Origin: Buchnera aphidicola (Aphis craccivora)
GTDB lineage: Bacteria; Pseudomonadota; Gammaproteobacteria; Enterobacterales; Enterobacteriaceae
Direction: 5' to 3'
Assembly (NCBI RefSeq): GCF_005082145.1
Contig: NZ_CP034897.1
Coordinates: 124,001-188,000 of the forward strand
Length of the DNA stretch: 64,000 bases
The notes under the pieces are model-generated. The model was not told where the DNA came from. It did no database searches and saw only the letters and a program-made list of their open reading frames with translations. The position numbers and the translations under genes are program-made. Positions 39,641-51,895 of this stretch are shown here, in pieces. Each line of letters starts with the position of its first letter. Positions within the stretch are counted from its first letter, which is position 1.

Positions 39641-41443
39641 ATGATAGATGAAATTATAAGTAAAAGTAATGTTTTAAGTGAAAATATAGATAAAAATAAT
39701 TTAAATGATTTAGTTTTTAAAAAATTGTTTAACAAATTTGGCAAAGATTTTTGTACTATTCAAAAAACTAAAATAGATTTCCCAGTAATTTGGTTAAATA
39801 AAAATATTTTATTACAAGTTATTAAATTTTTATTTAATTCATCTTATTCTTACAATATGCTTTTTGATTTACATGGTGTTGACGAGCGTTTTCGATTGCA
39901 TCGAGAAAATCTTCCTCTAGCTGATTTTTCAGTTTTTTATCATTTAATATCTATTAAATATAATATTGATTTTATGATAAAAGTCCCTTTATTAGAAGAT
40001 GATTTAATTGTGTCTACATGTACTAATTTCTTTCCCAATGCAAATTGGTATGAACGAGAAACATGGGAAATGTTTGGTATTGTTTTTAAAAATCATTCGA
40101 ATTTAAATCGTATTATTATGCCAAATACATGGGAAGGACATCCATTAAGAAAAGATTTTCCAGCTAGAGCTACTGAGTTTAAAGCTTTTTTCTTAAATGA
40201 AGAAAAAGAAGACTTAGAAATGGAAAGTTTAAAATTTAAACCTGAATTATGGGGAATGCAAAGAAAAAATGATAATGTAGATTTTATGTTTCTAAATTTA
40301 GGTCCAAATCATCCTTCTGCTCATGGTGCTTTTAGAATTGTTTTACAATTAGATGGTGAGAACATTATTGATTGTGTTCCTGATATAGGGTATCACCATC
40401 GAGGAGCAGAAAAAATGGCAGAACGTCAATCATGGCATAGTTATATCCCATATACAGATCGAATTGAATACTTAGGTGGTTGCGTTAATGAAATGCCTTA
40501 TGTATTAGCAGTAGAAAAATTAGCTAATATCTCTGTTCCAGAAAAAGTAGAGGTTATTCGAGTAATGTTATCAGAATTATTTCGAATTAATAGTCATTTA
40601 TTATATATTTCAACTTTTATTCAAGATGTAGGATGTATGACGCCTGTTTTTTTTGCTTTTACAGATCGTCAAAAAATTTACGATTTAATTGAGGCGATCA
40701 CTGGAGCAAGAATGCATCCTGCTTGGTTTCGTATTGGAGGTGTAGCTCATGATCTTCCAAAAGGATGGAATATTTTGTTAAAAAATTTTCTTGAATGGAT
40801 GCCAAAAAGATTAAAATATTATACAAATGTAGCTTTAAAAAATACTATTTTAATTAACCGATCTAAAGGTATTGCTAAATACTCTCAACAAGAAGCTTTA
40901 AAGTGGGGTGTCACAGGTGCTGGTTTGCGTGCTACTGGTTTAGATTTTGATGTAAGAAAATGGAGACCTTATTCTGGATATCAAAACTATACTTTTGAAG
41001 TTCCTGTTGGCAATGGGATCAGTGATTGTTATTCTAGAGTAATGATAAAAGTAGAAGAAATTTATCAAAGTCTTTTAATTTTAAAGCAATGCTTAAATAA
41101 TATGCCAGAAGGTCCTTTTAAAGCGGATCATCCATTAACTACGCCGCCTCTTAAAGAAAATGTTTTAAAAGATATTGATAGTATGATTACTCATTTTTTA
41201 CAAGTATCCTGGGGTCTTGTTATTCCAGCGAATGAAAGCTTTCAAATGATTGAAGCAACTAAAGGAATTAATAGTTATTATTTAATTAGCGATGGTGGAA
41301 CCATGAGTTATAGAACAAGAATACGAACACCTAGTTTTCCACACTTACAACAAATACCTTCAGTAATTCGTGGAAGTTTAATATCAGATTTAATTGTATA
41401 CTTAGGAAGTATAGATTTTGTTATGTCAGACGTGGATAGATAA
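39641..41443 (+). CDS. nuoC: NADH-quinone oxidoreductase fused subunits C and D
   Basis: Fused NuoCD of the peripheral arm, 600 residues as in E. coli. The start is ATG at 39641 (MIDEIISKS); the frame is open upstream into nuoB but those residues have no counterpart. The C part (about 1-190) contains [17 protein letters not shown] and [14 protein letters not shown]. The D part starts near [19 protein letters not shown] and ends [15 protein letters not shown]. Quinone-site residues lie in the HPSAHG loop. The fusion is the enterobacterial arrangement. Confidence 0.97.
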   Translation: MIDEIISKSNVLSENIDKNNLNDLVFKKLFNKFGKDFCTIQKTKIDFPVIWLNKNILLQVIKFLFNSSYSYNMLFDLHGVDERFRLHRENLPLADFSVFYHLISIKYNIDFMIKVPLLEDDLIVSTCTNFFPNANWYERETWEMFGIVFKNHSNLNRIIMPNTWEGHPLRKDFPARATEFKAFFLNEEKEDLEMESLKFKPELWGMQRKNDNVDFMFLNLGPNHPSAHGAFRIVLQLDGENIIDCVPDIGYHHRGAEKMAERQSWHSYIPYTDRIEYLGGCVNEMPYVLAVEKLANISVPEKVEVIRVMLSELFRINSHLLYISTFIQDVGCMTPVFFAFTDRQKIYDLIEAITGARMHPAWFRIGGVAHDLPKGWNILLKNFLEWMPKRLKYYTNVALKNTILINRSKGIAKYSQQEALKWGVTGAGLRATGLDFDVRKWRPYSGYQNYTFEVPVGNGISDCYSRVMIKVEEIYQSLLILKQCLNNMPEGPFKADHPLTTPPLKENVLKDIDSMITHFLQVSWGLVIPANESFQMIEATKGINSYYLISDGGTMSYRTRIRTPSFPHLQQIPSVIRGSLISDLIVYLGSIDFVMSDVDR

Positions 41444-41445
41444 TC

Positions 41446-41954
41446 ATGAATAAAAAAAAAGAAAATTAAGAGAAATTTGTACAAAATTTACATTAAGTTC
41501 CTTCGAAATTAATGAAATAGAAAATCAAAAAAAATATTATGAAAATTATAGAGCAATCGTAATAGAAGCCTTGAAAATTGTTCAAAAGCAACGTGGATGG
41601 GTTTCTGATCAAGCTATTATTGAGATTTCTAAAATACTTAATATTAGTTTAAGTGATATAGAAGGTATAGCGACTTTTTATAGTCAAATTTATCGTCAAC
41701 CTGTAGGACGAAATATAATTCGTTATTGTGATAGTGTGGTTTGTTATTTAACAGGTTATCAAAAAATTAAAAAGGCATTGGAAAAACATTTATCCATTAA
41801 AACAGGTCAAACTACTTTAGATAAAAGATTTACGTTACTACCTATTTGTTGTTTAGGAAATTGTGATAAAAGCCCAACTATAATGATCAATGAAGATCTT
41901 CATTCTAAATTAACTCCAGAATCTATACCACATTTACTGGAATCATATAAATGA
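41446..41954 (+). CDS. nuoE: NADH-quinone oxidoreductase subunit E, frameshifted at an A9 tract
   Basis: Carries 2Fe-2S cluster N1a; cysteines YCDSVVC and LPICCLGNC are intact. ATG at 41446 reads MNKKKEN then stops at 41467-41469. From about 41460 the next frame reads [19 protein letters not shown] and continues into the conserved body. One extra A in the A9 run at 41452-41460 would give an uninterrupted 169-residue protein (E. coli 166). The TTG at 41571 is internal ([12 protein letters not shown] aligns with E. coli). Likely rescue is by transcriptional slippage or a -1 ribosomal shift; a sequencing undercount is possible. The stop overlaps the nuoF ATG. Confidence 0.9.
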
Positions 41955-43246
41955 ATAACAAAATTATTCGTATGGAAGAAACTCATCCATTAACATGGAG
42001 GATGCGCAATGATAAAAAAACTGTTTGGATGGAAGAATATTCTAGCAAAAATGGTTACGCTGCTTTTAAAAAAGCAATACACCAAATAACTTCAAAAGAT
42101 GTTATTAATTTAGTCAAGGAATCAGGTTTAAAAGGAAGAGGAGGAGCAGGTTTTTCTACAGGTTTAAAGTGGAGTTTAATGCCAGATAATATTGATGGTG
42201 AAGAACATCGTTATTTATTATGTAACGCAGATGAGATGGAACCAGGTACTTATAAAGATCGGTTATTAATAGAGCAACTTCCTCATCAATTAATTGAAGG
42301 AATATTATTATCAGCTTTTGCAATAAAAGCGACTCGTGGTTATATTTTTTTACGAGGAGAATATATTAAAGGAGAACATATTTTAAAACAAGCTATACAA
42401 GAGGCAATAAATTTTGGTTATATTGGACAGAATATTTTAAATAGCGGATTTAACTTTGATTTATTTTTACACACTGGAGCTGGTCGTTATATTTGCGGCG
42501 AAGAAACAGCATTGATTAATTCATTAGAAGGTCGAAGAGCAAACCCTAGATTCAAACCTCCTTTTCCTGCAACTTTTGGGTTATGGGGAAAACCTACTTG
42601 CGTTAATAATGTTGAGACTTTGTCTAATGTTCCATCTATTATATTACATGGTTCTAATTGGTATAAAAAATTGTCTAAAAGTTCTGATGCTGGTACAAAA
42701 TTAATGGGTTTTTCAGGAAAAGTAAACAATCCTGGTGTTTGGGAATTGCCATTTGGTATAACTGCACGTGAAATCTTAGAAGATTACGCGCTTGGAATGA
42801 AATCAGGTTTATCTTTAAAAGCATGGCAACCAGGAGGCGCAGGTACTGATTTTCTTACTCATAAACACTTAGATTTATCTATGGATTTTACTACTATTTC
42901 AAAAGCAGGTAGTCGTTTAGGAACTGCACTTGCTATGGCTGTTGATAATAAAGTTAATATGGTATCACTTGTATATAATATAGAAAAATTTTTTGCTCGT
43001 GAATCATGTGGTTTATGTACACCTTGTAGAGACGGGTTACCTTGGATTGTAAAGATATTACATAGTTTAAAATATAAAGAAGGTCGAAACGATGATATAA
43101 AAATTTTAGAACAATTATGTGTTTTACTAGGACCTGGAAAAACGTTTTGTGCTCATGCACCTGGAGCAATTGAACCATTACAAAGTGCTATCAAATATTT
43201 TCGTTCAGAATTTGAAAATGGAATTAATATAAAATATCAAATTTAA
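41951..43246 (+). CDS. nuoF: NADH-quinone oxidoreductase subunit F
   Basis: Binds NADH, FMN and cluster N3, the electron entry point of complex I. The 431 residues compare with 445 in E. coli. Motifs are the glycine-rich [41 protein letters not shown], and the cluster ligands [12 protein letters not shown] with a distant Cys in [10 protein letters not shown]. The start overlaps the nuoE stop by 4 bases, so translation of nuoF may depend on ribosomes finishing the frameshifted nuoE. Confidence 0.97.
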   Translation: MNNKIIRMEETHPLTWRMRNDKKTVWMEEYSSKNGYAAFKKAIHQITSKDVINLVKESGLKGRGGAGFSTGLKWSLMPDNIDGEEHRYLLCNADEMEPGTYKDRLLIEQLPHQLIEGILLSAFAIKATRGYIFLRGEYIKGEHILKQAIQEAINFGYIGQNILNSGFNFDLFLHTGAGRYICGEETALINSLEGRRANPRFKPPFPATFGLWGKPTCVNNVETLSNVPSIILHGSNWYKKLSKSSDAGTKLMGFSGKVNNPGVWELPFGITAREILEDYALGMKSGLSLKAWQPGGAGTDFLTHKHLDLSMDFTTISKAGSRLGTALAMAVDNKVNMVSLVYNIEKFFARESCGLCTPCRDGLPWIVKILHSLKYKEGRNDDIKILEQLCVLLGPGKTFCAHAPGAIEPLQSAIKYFRSEFENGINIKYQI

Positions 43247-43342
43247 ACAAAAATATTACTAGGATTAAATCTAATAAATTTAATTTAAGAGTTTAATTTT
43301 AAATATAAATTTATTCCTAAAAAAATTTTGGAATTTTATGCT

Positions 43343-46066
43343 ATGTCTAAAATTTATATAAATAATAAAAAATATTATGTAAATACATCTGATAACTTAC
43401 TGCAGATATGTCTTTCAATTGGATTAGATATTCCTTATTTTTGTTGGCATCCTAAGTTAGGTAGTATAGGAGCTTGTAGGCAATGTGCTGTAACACAGTA
43501 TAATAGTTTTTCAGATTCGCAAGGACGACTTATTATGTCTTGTATGACACCTATAACAGATGGAGCTATTATATCAACTAATGATAATGCCTCAGAAACA
43601 TTTAGAAGAAGTATAGTAGAGTTGTTGTTAACAAATCATCCGCATGACTGTCCTGTATGTGAAGAAGGTGGTAATTGTCATTTACAAGATATGACAGTTA
43701 TGAATAAACATCATATTCGTAGTTATAGATTTTTAAAAAGAACACATGAAAATCAATATTTAGGTTCTTTTATTAAACATGAAATGAATCGTTGTATTAC
43801 ATGTTATCGTTGTGTTCGATATTATAAAGATTATGCAGATGGTAATGATTTAAATGTTTACGGTTCTAATAATAATATTTATTTTGGTCGAATAGAAGAT
43901 GGAGCTTTAGAAAATGAGCATTCAGGTAACTTAATTGAAATATGTCCCACCGGTGTTTTTACTGATAAAACACATTCTGAAAAATATAATAGAAAATGGG
44001 ATATGCAATATGCACCTAGTATATGTCAAAGTTGTAGTGTAGGTTGTAATATTAGTGTAGGAGAACGGAATGGTGAAATACGTCGTATAGAAAATAGGTA
44101 CCATCAAAATATTAATCATTATTTTATTTGCGATCTAGGACGTTTTGGATATACACATAATTGTTTAAAAAAACGTCCTAAAAATCCTACTTATATGTTT
44201 AATGGTAATTTAAAAATATTAAGTTTAAATGAAGCAGTAAAAGAAGGAGCAAATTTTTTTCAACGTTATAAAAATATAATTGGTGTTGGTTCTACACGTA
44301 CTAGTATAGAAAATAATTTTGCATTACAAGAGTTAGTAGGGTCAAATAATTTTTCTCATGGAATGTCTGTTAAGGAAGAATCTTGTTTAAAATTAATTTT
44401 AAATATTTTTAAAAATAATGATTTGTATATTCCATCTTTAAAAGAAATTGAAGATTATGACGTTATTTTAGTTTTAGGAGAAGATTTAACTCAAACATCA
44501 CCTCGTGTTTCATTAGCAGTACGTCAAGCTGTGAAAAATAAAGCTAAAGATATAGCTGAATTAAATAAAATACCTCGATGGAATGCTACAGTTGTATCTA
44601 ATATTTCAGAAAATTATAAAAATACTTTATATATTACTCATACACATGAAACTAAATTAGATGATATATCTGATTGGTCTTATTTCGCATCAACTGATGA
44701 TCAAGCAAAGTTCGGTGCTGCAATTGCGCATAATTTAGATGCTACGTTGCCAGCAGTTGAAAACTTAAGTCCCTTTTTACTTGAAAAAGCTGCTATTATC
44801 TCAAAAAAATTGCTTCAAGCAAAAAAAGCTTTAATTATTTCTGGTATGAATTCATTTAGCACATCAATTATCAAGACATCTATCAATATTGCTATATCTA
44901 TTAAAAAGAAAAAGATTAATCATGTTGCTTTGACTTTTTTAACATCCTCCTCAAATACATTAGGACTGGGATTAATAGGTGGAATATCTATAGATGAAGT
45001 ATTTCAACGATTAATTAAAAAACAAGCAGATGCTATCATATTTATGGAATACGATTTATATCGTTATCTTGCTAAATGTGATTGTGATATTCTTTTGAAA
45101 AACAAAAATAATATTTTGTCAATAGACCACCAATATACCGAAACTTATAAAAATTCTACACTTGCTTTTCCTTGTGTTAACTTTTCAGAAAGTTCTGGTA
45201 CAGTAATTAATTTTGAAGGTAGAGCACAACGTTTTTTTCAAGTTTATGATCCACTTTTTATAGATAATAAAAATTGTCTTTATGAAAGTTGGAAATGGTT
45301 ACATTTAATTAAATGTAAATTTTTAAACAAAGAAATATCTTGGTTTAATTTAGACGATGTGATTTATGCATATAGTAATAAGTATCCTATTTTTAAAAAG
45401 ATAAAAAAATTTTTACCAAATGCTAATTTTCGAATTAATAATCTAAAAATAGCTCGTTCTCCTAATCGTTATAGCGGTCGAACTGCTGTACGATCTCATG
45501 TAAATATTCATGAAAATTCTCAACCTAAAGATATTAATACTATGTTTTCTTTTTCTATGGAAGGTTTTAATCAGCCGAATAAAAATTTTTCATATATTCC
45601 ATTTGCTTGGTTTCCTGGATGGAATTCACCACAAGCATGGAACAAATTTCAAATTGAAGTGGGTAAAGAATTAATAGCTGGAGATTCAGGTGTTCATTTA
45701 TTTAAAGATAATAAAAAAATTAAAGATATTTATCTAAATTTTAAAAGTAATATCAAAAAAAAATATTGGTATATAATTCCGTATTACCATATTTTTGGAA
45801 ATGAGGAATTAACACAATATTCATCTATTATTCAAGATAATATAGTTATACCATATGTTTTAATAAATAGGTTAGAGGCATTGGAAATGGGCTTAAAAAA
45901 AGATTCTATAATAGAGTTTGATTGTTTAAATAAAAATTTTCGTTTTAATATAAAATTATCTAAGAATTTGAATAGAAAACAAATTGGGCTTCCTATAGGA
46001 AGAAAAGGTTTTCCTATTGCTCTAGTTGGAAAAGAAATCAAATATATAAGAGAATTCGTTAAATGA
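43343..46066 (+). CDS. nuoG: NADH-quinone oxidoreductase subunit G
   Basis: Large Fe-S subunit of the peripheral arm, 907 residues (E. coli 908). The ATG at 43343 gives [14 protein letters not shown], matching the E. coli N terminus; an upstream TTG in frame is not supported. The N-terminal 2Fe-2S ligands are in [15 protein letters not shown], followed by [14 protein letters not shown] and [10 protein letters not shown]. The N7 site CQSCSVGC is retained. The C-terminal molybdopterin-like domain is complete. It overlaps nuoH by 4 bases. Confidence 0.97.
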   Translation: MSKIYINNKKYYVNTSDNLLQICLSIGLDIPYFCWHPKLGSIGACRQCAVTQYNSFSDSQGRLIMSCMTPITDGAIISTNDNASETFRRSIVELLLTNHPHDCPVCEEGGNCHLQDMTVMNKHHIRSYRFLKRTHENQYLGSFIKHEMNRCITCYRCVRYYKDYADGNDLNVYGSNNNIYFGRIEDGALENEHSGNLIEICPTGVFTDKTHSEKYNRKWDMQYAPSICQSCSVGCNISVGERNGEIRRIENRYHQNINHYFICDLGRFGYTHNCLKKRPKNPTYMFNGNLKILSLNEAVKEGANFFQRYKNIIGVGSTRTSIENNFALQELVGSNNFSHGMSVKEESCLKLILNIFKNNDLYIPSLKEIEDYDVILVLGEDLTQTSPRVSLAVRQAVKNKAKDIAELNKIPRWNATVVSNISENYKNTLYITHTHETKLDDISDWSYFASTDDQAKFGAAIAHNLDATLPAVENLSPFLLEKAAIISKKLLQAKKALIISGMNSFSTSIIKTSINIAISIKKKKINHVALTFLTSSSNTLGLGLIGGISIDEVFQRLIKKQADAIIFMEYDLYRYLAKCDCDILLKNKNNILSIDHQYTETYKNSTLAFPCVNFSESSGTVINFEGRAQRFFQVYDPLFIDNKNCLYESWKWLHLIKCKFLNKEISWFNLDDVIYAYSNKYPIFKKIKKFLPNANFRINNLKIARSPNRYSGRTAVRSHVNIHENSQPKDINTMFSFSMEGFNQPNKNFSYIPFAWFPGWNSPQAWNKFQIEVGKELIAGDSGVHLFKDNKKIKDIYLNFKSNIKKKYWYIIPYYHIFGNEELTQYSSIIQDNIVIPYVLINRLEALEMGLKKDSIIEFDCLNKNFRFNIKLSKNLNRKQIGLPIGRKGFPIALVGKEIKYIREFVK

Positions 46067-47031
46067 AATATTTTGGAATAGATATATTGGAAATGTTTTT
46101 AGGATTTTTTAAAGTAATATTAGTTGTTATTTTAGTTGTATTTTTTTCAGCAATGTTAAGTATTTTTGAGCGTCGACTATTGGCATTTTTTCAAAATAGA
46201 CATGGTCCCAATCGAGTTGGTTATTTTGGTAGTTTACAATTATGTGCAGACATGATTAAAATTTTATTTAAGGAAGATTGGATTCCAAAATTTAGTAAAA
46301 AATTTATTTTCGTTTTATCTCCGATTATATCTTTTATTTCTTTGTTATTTGTAATTCCAATAATTCCATTTATTCCAAATCATCCAATAATTAAATTAAA
46401 TATAGGAATTTTATTTTTTTTAATGATGGCTGGTTTATCTGTTTATGCGATATTATTTGCCGGCTGGTCTAGTAACAATAAATATGCTCTGTTAGGAGCG
46501 ATTAGAGCTTCTGCTCAGACTTTAAGTTATGAAGTCTTTTTAGGTTTATCATTAATGGGAGTAGTTGCTAAAGCAGGATCATTCTCAATAATTGATATTA
46601 TAAATAATCAAAAAGAAATTTGGAATGTTATACCTCAATTTTTTGGTTTTTTATCTTTTTTTATAGCTGGATTAGCTGTTTGTCATAGACATCCTTTTGA
46701 TCAACCCGAGTCTGAGCAAGAATTAGCTGATGGTTATCATATTGAATATTCTGGTATGAAATTTGGATTATTTTTTATTGGAGAATATATTTCAATTGTT
46801 ACAATTTCATCATTAATAACAGTGATTTTTTTTGGTGGTTATTTTGGTTTTGGAGAACCTAGTTTTTTTTGGTTTTTCTTAAAAATGATGTTTTTTATTG
46901 TTTTATTTATTTTAATTCGAGCATCTTTACCAAGACCTAGATATGATCAGATATTATCTTTTGGATGGAAAATATGTTTACCTATGACTTTGTTAAATTT
47001 ACTGATAACAGCTTTTTTTATATTAATCTAA
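46063..47031 (+). CDS. nuoH: NADH-quinone oxidoreductase subunit H
   Basis: Membrane subunit linking the quinone chamber to the proton pumps. The 322 residues compare with 325 in E. coli. About eight transmembrane helices are visible. The conserved [18 protein letters not shown] and the acidic loop [23 protein letters not shown] are intact. ATGA overlap with nuoG. Confidence 0.97.
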   Translation: MKYFGIDILEMFLGFFKVILVVILVVFFSAMLSIFERRLLAFFQNRHGPNRVGYFGSLQLCADMIKILFKEDWIPKFSKKFIFVLSPIISFISLLFVIPIIPFIPNHPIIKLNIGILFFLMMAGLSVYAILFAGWSSNNKYALLGAIRASAQTLSYEVFLGLSLMGVVAKAGSFSIIDIINNQKEIWNVIPQFFGFLSFFIAGLAVCHRHPFDQPESEQELADGYHIEYSGMKFGLFFIGEYISIVTISSLITVIFFGGYFGFGEPSFFWFFLKMMFFIVLFILIRASLPRPRYDQILSFGWKICLPMTLLNLLITAFFILI

Positions 47032-47055
47032 ACTTTATTAAAAGAGATTTTATTT

Positions 47056-47598
47056 ATGAAATTTAAAAAAATCATTATTGGATTTTTTGTACAAATAAGA
47101 AGTATTTGGATGATTTTTATAAATATATTTTCAAAATCTGAAACTAAGTTATACCCTGAAGAAAAAGTTTATTTACCACCTAGATATCGTGGTCGTATTA
47201 TATTAACAAGAAATTTAAATGGAGATGAGCGTTGTGTTGCATGTAATTTATGCGCAGTAGTATGCCCGGTTGATTGTATTTCGTTACAAAAATCCGAAAA
47301 AATAGGTGGTCGTTGGTATCCTAAATTTTTTAGAGTTAATTTTTCGCGTTGTATTTTTTGTGGTTTATGTGAAGAAGCTTGTCCTACTGCTGCTATTCAA
47401 TTAACTTCAGATTTTGAATTGTCAGATTTTAAAAGATATAATTTAGTTTATGAAAAAGAAGATTTATTAATTTCTGGACCTGGAAAGTATCCCGATTATA
47501 ATTTTTATAATTTTTCCGGTGCACTTATTAATGGTAAGAAGACAGGTGAACTAAATATAGAGTCATCACCTATTAGTGTTAAGACTTTGTTACCATAG
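47056..47598 (+). CDS. nuoI: NADH-quinone oxidoreductase subunit I
   Basis: Ferredoxin-like subunit with clusters N6a and N6b; 180 residues as in E. coli. The two 4Fe-4S motifs are [15 protein letters not shown] and [15 protein letters not shown]. The N-terminal helix anchors it to the membrane arm. It lies between nuoH and nuoJ in the usual order. Confidence 0.98.
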   Translation: MKFKKIIIGFFVQIRSIWMIFINIFSKSETKLYPEEKVYLPPRYRGRIILTRNLNGDERCVACNLCAVVCPVDCISLQKSEKIGGRWYPKFFRVNFSRCIFCGLCEEACPTAAIQLTSDFELSDFKRYNLVYEKEDLLISGPGKYPDYNFYNFSGALINGKKTGELNIESSPISVKTLLP

Positions 47599-47609
47599 GA
47601 GATTATTAA

Positions 47610-48116
47610 ATGAATTTTGTTTTTTATATATGTGCTTGTATAGCTATAATTTCAACTTTTTTAGTAATTATTCAAAAAAATGCGATTTATTCTTTGCTAT
47701 ATTTAATTATTTCAATTCTATCAATATCAGGTATTTTTTTTACAATTGGTGCTTTTTTTGCAGGAGCTCTCGAGGTTATAATATACGCAGGAGCAATTAT
47801 AGTTTTATTTGTTTTTGTTATTATGATGTTAAATCTTGGCAAAAAAGATGATATGCAAGAAAAAAAATATTTACATCCTATCTTTTGGATTACACCAAGT
47901 TTTTTGACGTTAGTTTTATTTTTATCAATGACATATGTTATTTTTTTTCTTCAAGAAAAAAAAATCGAATTTTTTTTAATGAATACAAAAATTATAGGTA
48001 TTAGTTTATTTGGACCTTATTTATTATTAGTTGAACTTGCTTCTTTTCTTTTATTATCCGCTTTAGTTGTAGTTTTTCATATTGGCACCGAAAAGAAAAT
48101 AAATAAAAAAAAATAA
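47610..48116 (+). CDS. nuoJ: NADH-quinone oxidoreductase subunit J
   Basis: Hydrophobic membrane-arm subunit, 168 residues (E. coli 184). Five transmembrane segments are visible, including the conserved third helix with FAGALEVIIYAGAIIVLFVFVIMML. The product is shortened at its C terminus. AGGAG precedes the ATG by a short spacer. Confidence 0.95.
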   Translation: MNFVFYICACIAIISTFLVIIQKNAIYSLLYLIISILSISGIFFTIGAFFAGALEVIIYAGAIIVLFVFVIMMLNLGKKDDMQEKKYLHPIFWITPSFLTLVLFLSMTYVIFFLQEKKIEFFLMNTKIIGISLFGPYLLLVELASFLLLSALVVVFHIGTEKKINKKK

Positions 48117-48150
48117 TCATCACTTTTTAATTTTGTAAGGATAACAATTA

Positions 48151-48453
48151 ATGATCTCTTTGTTTCATGGATTATTTTTATCATTAGTATTATTTATTTT
48201 AGGTTTAACATCGCTTATAGTTCGTCGTAACGTATTATTTATATTAATTAGTTTAGAAATAATGATGAATGCTGCTGCATTAGCATTGGTTATGGTTAGT
48301 ACATATTGGAAACAATCAGATGGTCAAATAATGTATATACTTGCTATTACATTAGCTGCTTCTGAAGCTAGCATAGCATTAGCGTTAATATTGCAATTAT
48401 ATAGAAATAAAAAAACATTAAATATCAATGTTTTAAGTGAGATGAGTGGATGA
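48151..48453 (+). CDS. nuoK: NADH-quinone oxidoreductase subunit K
   Basis: Membrane-arm subunit with three helices, 100 residues as in E. coli. The functionally important glutamates are present in [12 protein letters not shown] and [13 protein letters not shown]. Its stop overlaps the nuoL ATG by 4 bases. AAGGA lies before the ATG. Confidence 0.97.
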   Translation: MISLFHGLFLSLVLFILGLTSLIVRRNVLFILISLEIMMNAAALALVMVSTYWKQSDGQIMYILAITLAASEASIALALILQLYRNKKTLNINVLSEMSG

Positions 48454-50288
48454 ATATTATTTTTTTGATAATTTTGTTTCCATTAATTAGTTTCTTAATT
48501 TTATCTTTTACACAAGGAATACTTTCTAAAATAAATATATCTATTATAGGAGTTATTTCGATATTTGTTTCTTTTCTGATTACTCTTTTTTATAGTATTA
48601 TTTTTATTAATCATTCTGTTCAATTTTGGACTCAAAACTTATGGTGCTGGATAACTATTAGTACATTTAGAATAGATTGTAATTTAATGCTAGATGGATT
48701 GTCTTTGAGCATGCTAGGAGTGATTACAGGAGTTGGGTTATTAATACATATTTTTTCTATTTGGTATATGAAAAATAAAGATGGATATTCTCGTTTTTTT
48801 GCTTATACTAATTTATTTATAGCAAGTATGTCTTTATTAGTATTAGCAGATAATTTGATATTTATGTATATTGGATGGGAAGGTGTAAGTGTTTGCTCTT
48901 ATTTGCTAATTGGATTTTATTATAATAGCATTAAAAATAGTAAATGTGCTTTAAAAGCTTTTATTTTAACACGAATTTCAGATGTATTTTTAATTATTTC
49001 ATTTTTTTTAATATATCAAAAATATGGAACATTTAATTTTCAAAAAATTAGTTTTTTATCACATTATTTATCGCACTATATAGATAGTTCGAGCATTAAC
49101 TTTATAGCATTCTTTTTATTAATTGGTGTAATTGGTAAGTCAGCACAATTTCCATTGCAAACTTGGTTATCAGATGCAATGGTAGGTCCAACTCCTGTTT
49201 CAGCTTTAATTCATGCTGCAACTATGGTGACAGCAGGTGTCTATTTAATAGGTAGAACACATTGCTTGTTTTTATTAGCTCCAAATATATTGTATATTAT
49301 AAGTGTCATTGGTATTTTAACAATATTACTTTCTAGTTTTTCTGCGTTAGTACAGACAAATATAAAATGTATTCTTGCGTATTCTACTATGAGTCAAATA
49401 GGATATATGTTTTTAGCTTTAGGTGTAAAAGCATGGTCTGCTGCTATTACTCATTTAATTATACATGCTATTTTTAAAGCGTTGTTATTTTTATCGGCTG
49501 GTTCTTTAATTATTTTTTGTAAAAATGAAAAAAATATATTTAAAATGTCTAAAATAAATATAACATGTCCTATTTTATGTATGAGTTTTATTTTTGGAGG
49601 GGCATCGTTAATTTCATTTCCATTAATTACAGCTGGTTTTTATAGTAAAGGTAATATTTTATTTAGTGTTTTAGCAAGTGGTCATATTAATTTATTTTTA
49701 TTTGGGTTATTTGGTTCATTATTAACATCTATTTATACATTTAGAATGATTTTTGTGTTATTTAATAAGTGTAATTTTTATAATTTTTCATATAAAAAAA
49801 ATTTGACGCATAATCTGCCATTGTTAATTTTATTAATACTTTCTAGTGTTCTTGGTATTTATATTATACCTTCACTGTCTTTTGTATTTCCTATATCTCA
49901 ATATGCTATAAATGAAAAATTTTTATTTGAAGTTATATCTAGTTTTATATCTTTTTTAGGAATTGGAATTGCATATTATTTTTGGGTCAAGAATAGAGAA
50001 TGTATTACTAAAATATTAAAATTAAAAATTTTTAAATTTATACATTATTTTTTATTAAATGGATGGTGTTTTGATTTATTGTATAATTCATGCTTTATAA
50101 AACCATATTTATATATTTCTAAAATTTTATTTTCTGATCCATTTAATAAAATTAATACTTTTTTTGTTAATATTGTAAAAATTTTTAATTTAATTTTATT
50201 AAAAACTGTTAATGGAAATATAAAATGGTATATAGCATCAATGCTATTAGGTGTTAATTTAATTTTTATATTAATTTTACTTTTATAA
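48450..50288 (+). CDS. nuoL: NADH-quinone oxidoreductase subunit L
   Basis: Largest antiporter-like proton-pumping subunit, 612 residues (E. coli 613). The core contains [18 protein letters not shown] and [41 protein letters not shown]. The long C-terminal lateral helix region is present although very rich in Ile, Leu, Phe and Lys. Followed by nuoM after 71 bp. Confidence 0.97.
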   Translation: MNIIFLIILFPLISFLILSFTQGILSKINISIIGVISIFVSFLITLFYSIIFINHSVQFWTQNLWCWITISTFRIDCNLMLDGLSLSMLGVITGVGLLIHIFSIWYMKNKDGYSRFFAYTNLFIASMSLLVLADNLIFMYIGWEGVSVCSYLLIGFYYNSIKNSKCALKAFILTRISDVFLIISFFLIYQKYGTFNFQKISFLSHYLSHYIDSSSINFIAFFLLIGVIGKSAQFPLQTWLSDAMVGPTPVSALIHAATMVTAGVYLIGRTHCLFLLAPNILYIISVIGILTILLSSFSALVQTNIKCILAYSTMSQIGYMFLALGVKAWSAAITHLIIHAIFKALLFLSAGSLIIFCKNEKNIFKMSKINITCPILCMSFIFGGASLISFPLITAGFYSKGNILFSVLASGHINLFLFGLFGSLLTSIYTFRMIFVLFNKCNFYNFSYKKNLTHNLPLLILLILSSVLGIYIIPSLSFVFPISQYAINEKFLFEVISSFISFLGIGIAYYFWVKNRECITKILKLKIFKFIHYFLLNGWCFDLLYNSCFIKPYLYISKILFSDPFNKINTFFVNIVKIFNLILLKTVNGNIKWYIASMLLGVNLIFILILLL

Positions 50289-50359
50289 AAAATTTAATGT
50301 ATTAATTATACAAAATTTTTTAATTAAATAGTCTTATAAATCATAGGAATATATATCTA

Positions 50360-51889
50360 ATGTTACTTTCTTTATTGATTATCATTCCATTTTTTAGTAG
50401 TTTTATTTCTCTTTTGTCTTTTAAATTAAAGAAATGTATTCCTCGTTATATTGCACTAATAAGTATTATACTAACAATTTTAATTGCTATTAAAATATGG
50501 TTTTTTAGAGATTTGTATATATCTCAAACAAATCATTATCCTAATTGGAACTATGAATTAATATTGCCTTGGATACCTAGATTTGGAATTGAATTTCATT
50601 TAGCTATTGATAGTTTTTCAATCATTATGATATTTTTAACTTTTTTTTTAGGAATTATTTCTATTTTGTGTGCATGGAATGAAATTAAAAGAAATGAAGG
50701 ATTTTTTTATTTTAATTTGATGCTAGTTTTGACTGGAGTTATAGGTATTTTTATTGCTTTTGACTTGTTTTTATTTTTCTTTTTTTGGGAAGTTATACTA
50801 GTTCCAATGTATTTTTTAATTGCATTATGGGGAAATAACAAAAAAGATAAAACAAATGCTATAAATTCTGCTAATAAATTTTTTATATATTCGCAAATCT
50901 CTGGTTTAATAATGTTAATTTCAATTTTATTATTGGTTTTTAGTTATTATCATAATACTCATATTTTAACATTTAATTATAATTTATTACTTTTTAATTC
51001 GATTGATTCAAATATAGCATATATTATTATGTTTGGTTTTTTTGTTTCTTTTATTATAAAAATGCCTATTGTTCCATTTCATGGATGGTTATCAGATTTT
51101 CATGCTGAATCTGCATATTGTGGTGCAGTAGATATAGTTGGTGTTTTATTAAAAACCGCGCCTTATGCACTTTTTCGTTATTGTATGACACTTTTTCCAA
51201 ATACAATACAAGCACTTGCTCCGATTGCAATGTTTTTAGGTTTGTTTAGTATTTTTTACGGATCTTTATTAGCTTTTTCTCAAACGAATATCAAACGTTT
51301 AATTGCATATGCTTCTATTTCTCATATGGGATTAATTTTAATTGCTATTTATAGTAATAGTGAAATTGCTTTTCATGGATTAGTTATTCAAATAGTCTCT
51401 AATAGTCTATCTACTGCTGCTTTATGTATTTTGTCAGGTCAAATTTATAAATATTTTCAAACACAAAATATTCTTGAAATGGGAGGGTTTTGGTCTAAAA
51501 TTTATTGGATTCCTGCTTTTTCGTTATTTTTTGCTTTATCAAATCTAGGGCTTCCAGGAACAGGAAATTTTATTGGTGAATTTTTAATTTTATTTGGAAT
51601 ATTTAAAACATATTCTATTGTTTCGATTATAGCTATAATAAGTATTATTTTTTCTTCTATTTACTCTTTATATATGATTCAAAGAATTTATTATGGCCCT
51701 TGTAATAAAAATTATTTAATGTTTTCCCCGAATATTAAAGAATTTTTTGTATTAATAATATTAATTTTAGCATTATTTTTTTTAGGTTTAATGCCTCAAA
51801 AGATATTAAATATTTCAAAAGATACTATATCTTCTATATATTATTTTCAAAAAAAATTTATTAATTCTATTTCAAAGACAAGGTTATAA
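50360..51889 (+). CDS. nuoM: NADH-quinone oxidoreductase subunit M
   Basis: Second antiporter-like proton-pumping subunit, 509 residues as in E. coli. The conserved FFFFWEVILVPMYFLIALWG contains the key glutamate. KMPIVPFHGWLSDFHAESAYCGAVDIVGVLLKTAPYAL carries the key lysines. About fourteen hydrophobic helices are evident. nuoN begins 6 bases downstream. Confidence 0.97.
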   Translation: MLLSLLIIIPFFSSFISLLSFKLKKCIPRYIALISIILTILIAIKIWFFRDLYISQTNHYPNWNYELILPWIPRFGIEFHLAIDSFSIIMIFLTFFLGIISILCAWNEIKRNEGFFYFNLMLVLTGVIGIFIAFDLFLFFFFWEVILVPMYFLIALWGNNKKDKTNAINSANKFFIYSQISGLIMLISILLLVFSYYHNTHILTFNYNLLLFNSIDSNIAYIIMFGFFVSFIIKMPIVPFHGWLSDFHAESAYCGAVDIVGVLLKTAPYALFRYCMTLFPNTIQALAPIAMFLGLFSIFYGSLLAFSQTNIKRLIAYASISHMGLILIAIYSNSEIAFHGLVIQIVSNSLSTAALCILSGQIYKYFQTQNILEMGGFWSKIYWIPAFSLFFALSNLGLPGTGNFIGEFLILFGIFKTYSIVSIIAIISIIFSSIYSLYMIQRIYYGPCNKNYLMFSPNIKEFFVLIILILALFFLGLMPQKILNISKDTISSIYYFQKKFINSISKTRL

Positions 51890-51895
51890 TAAATA

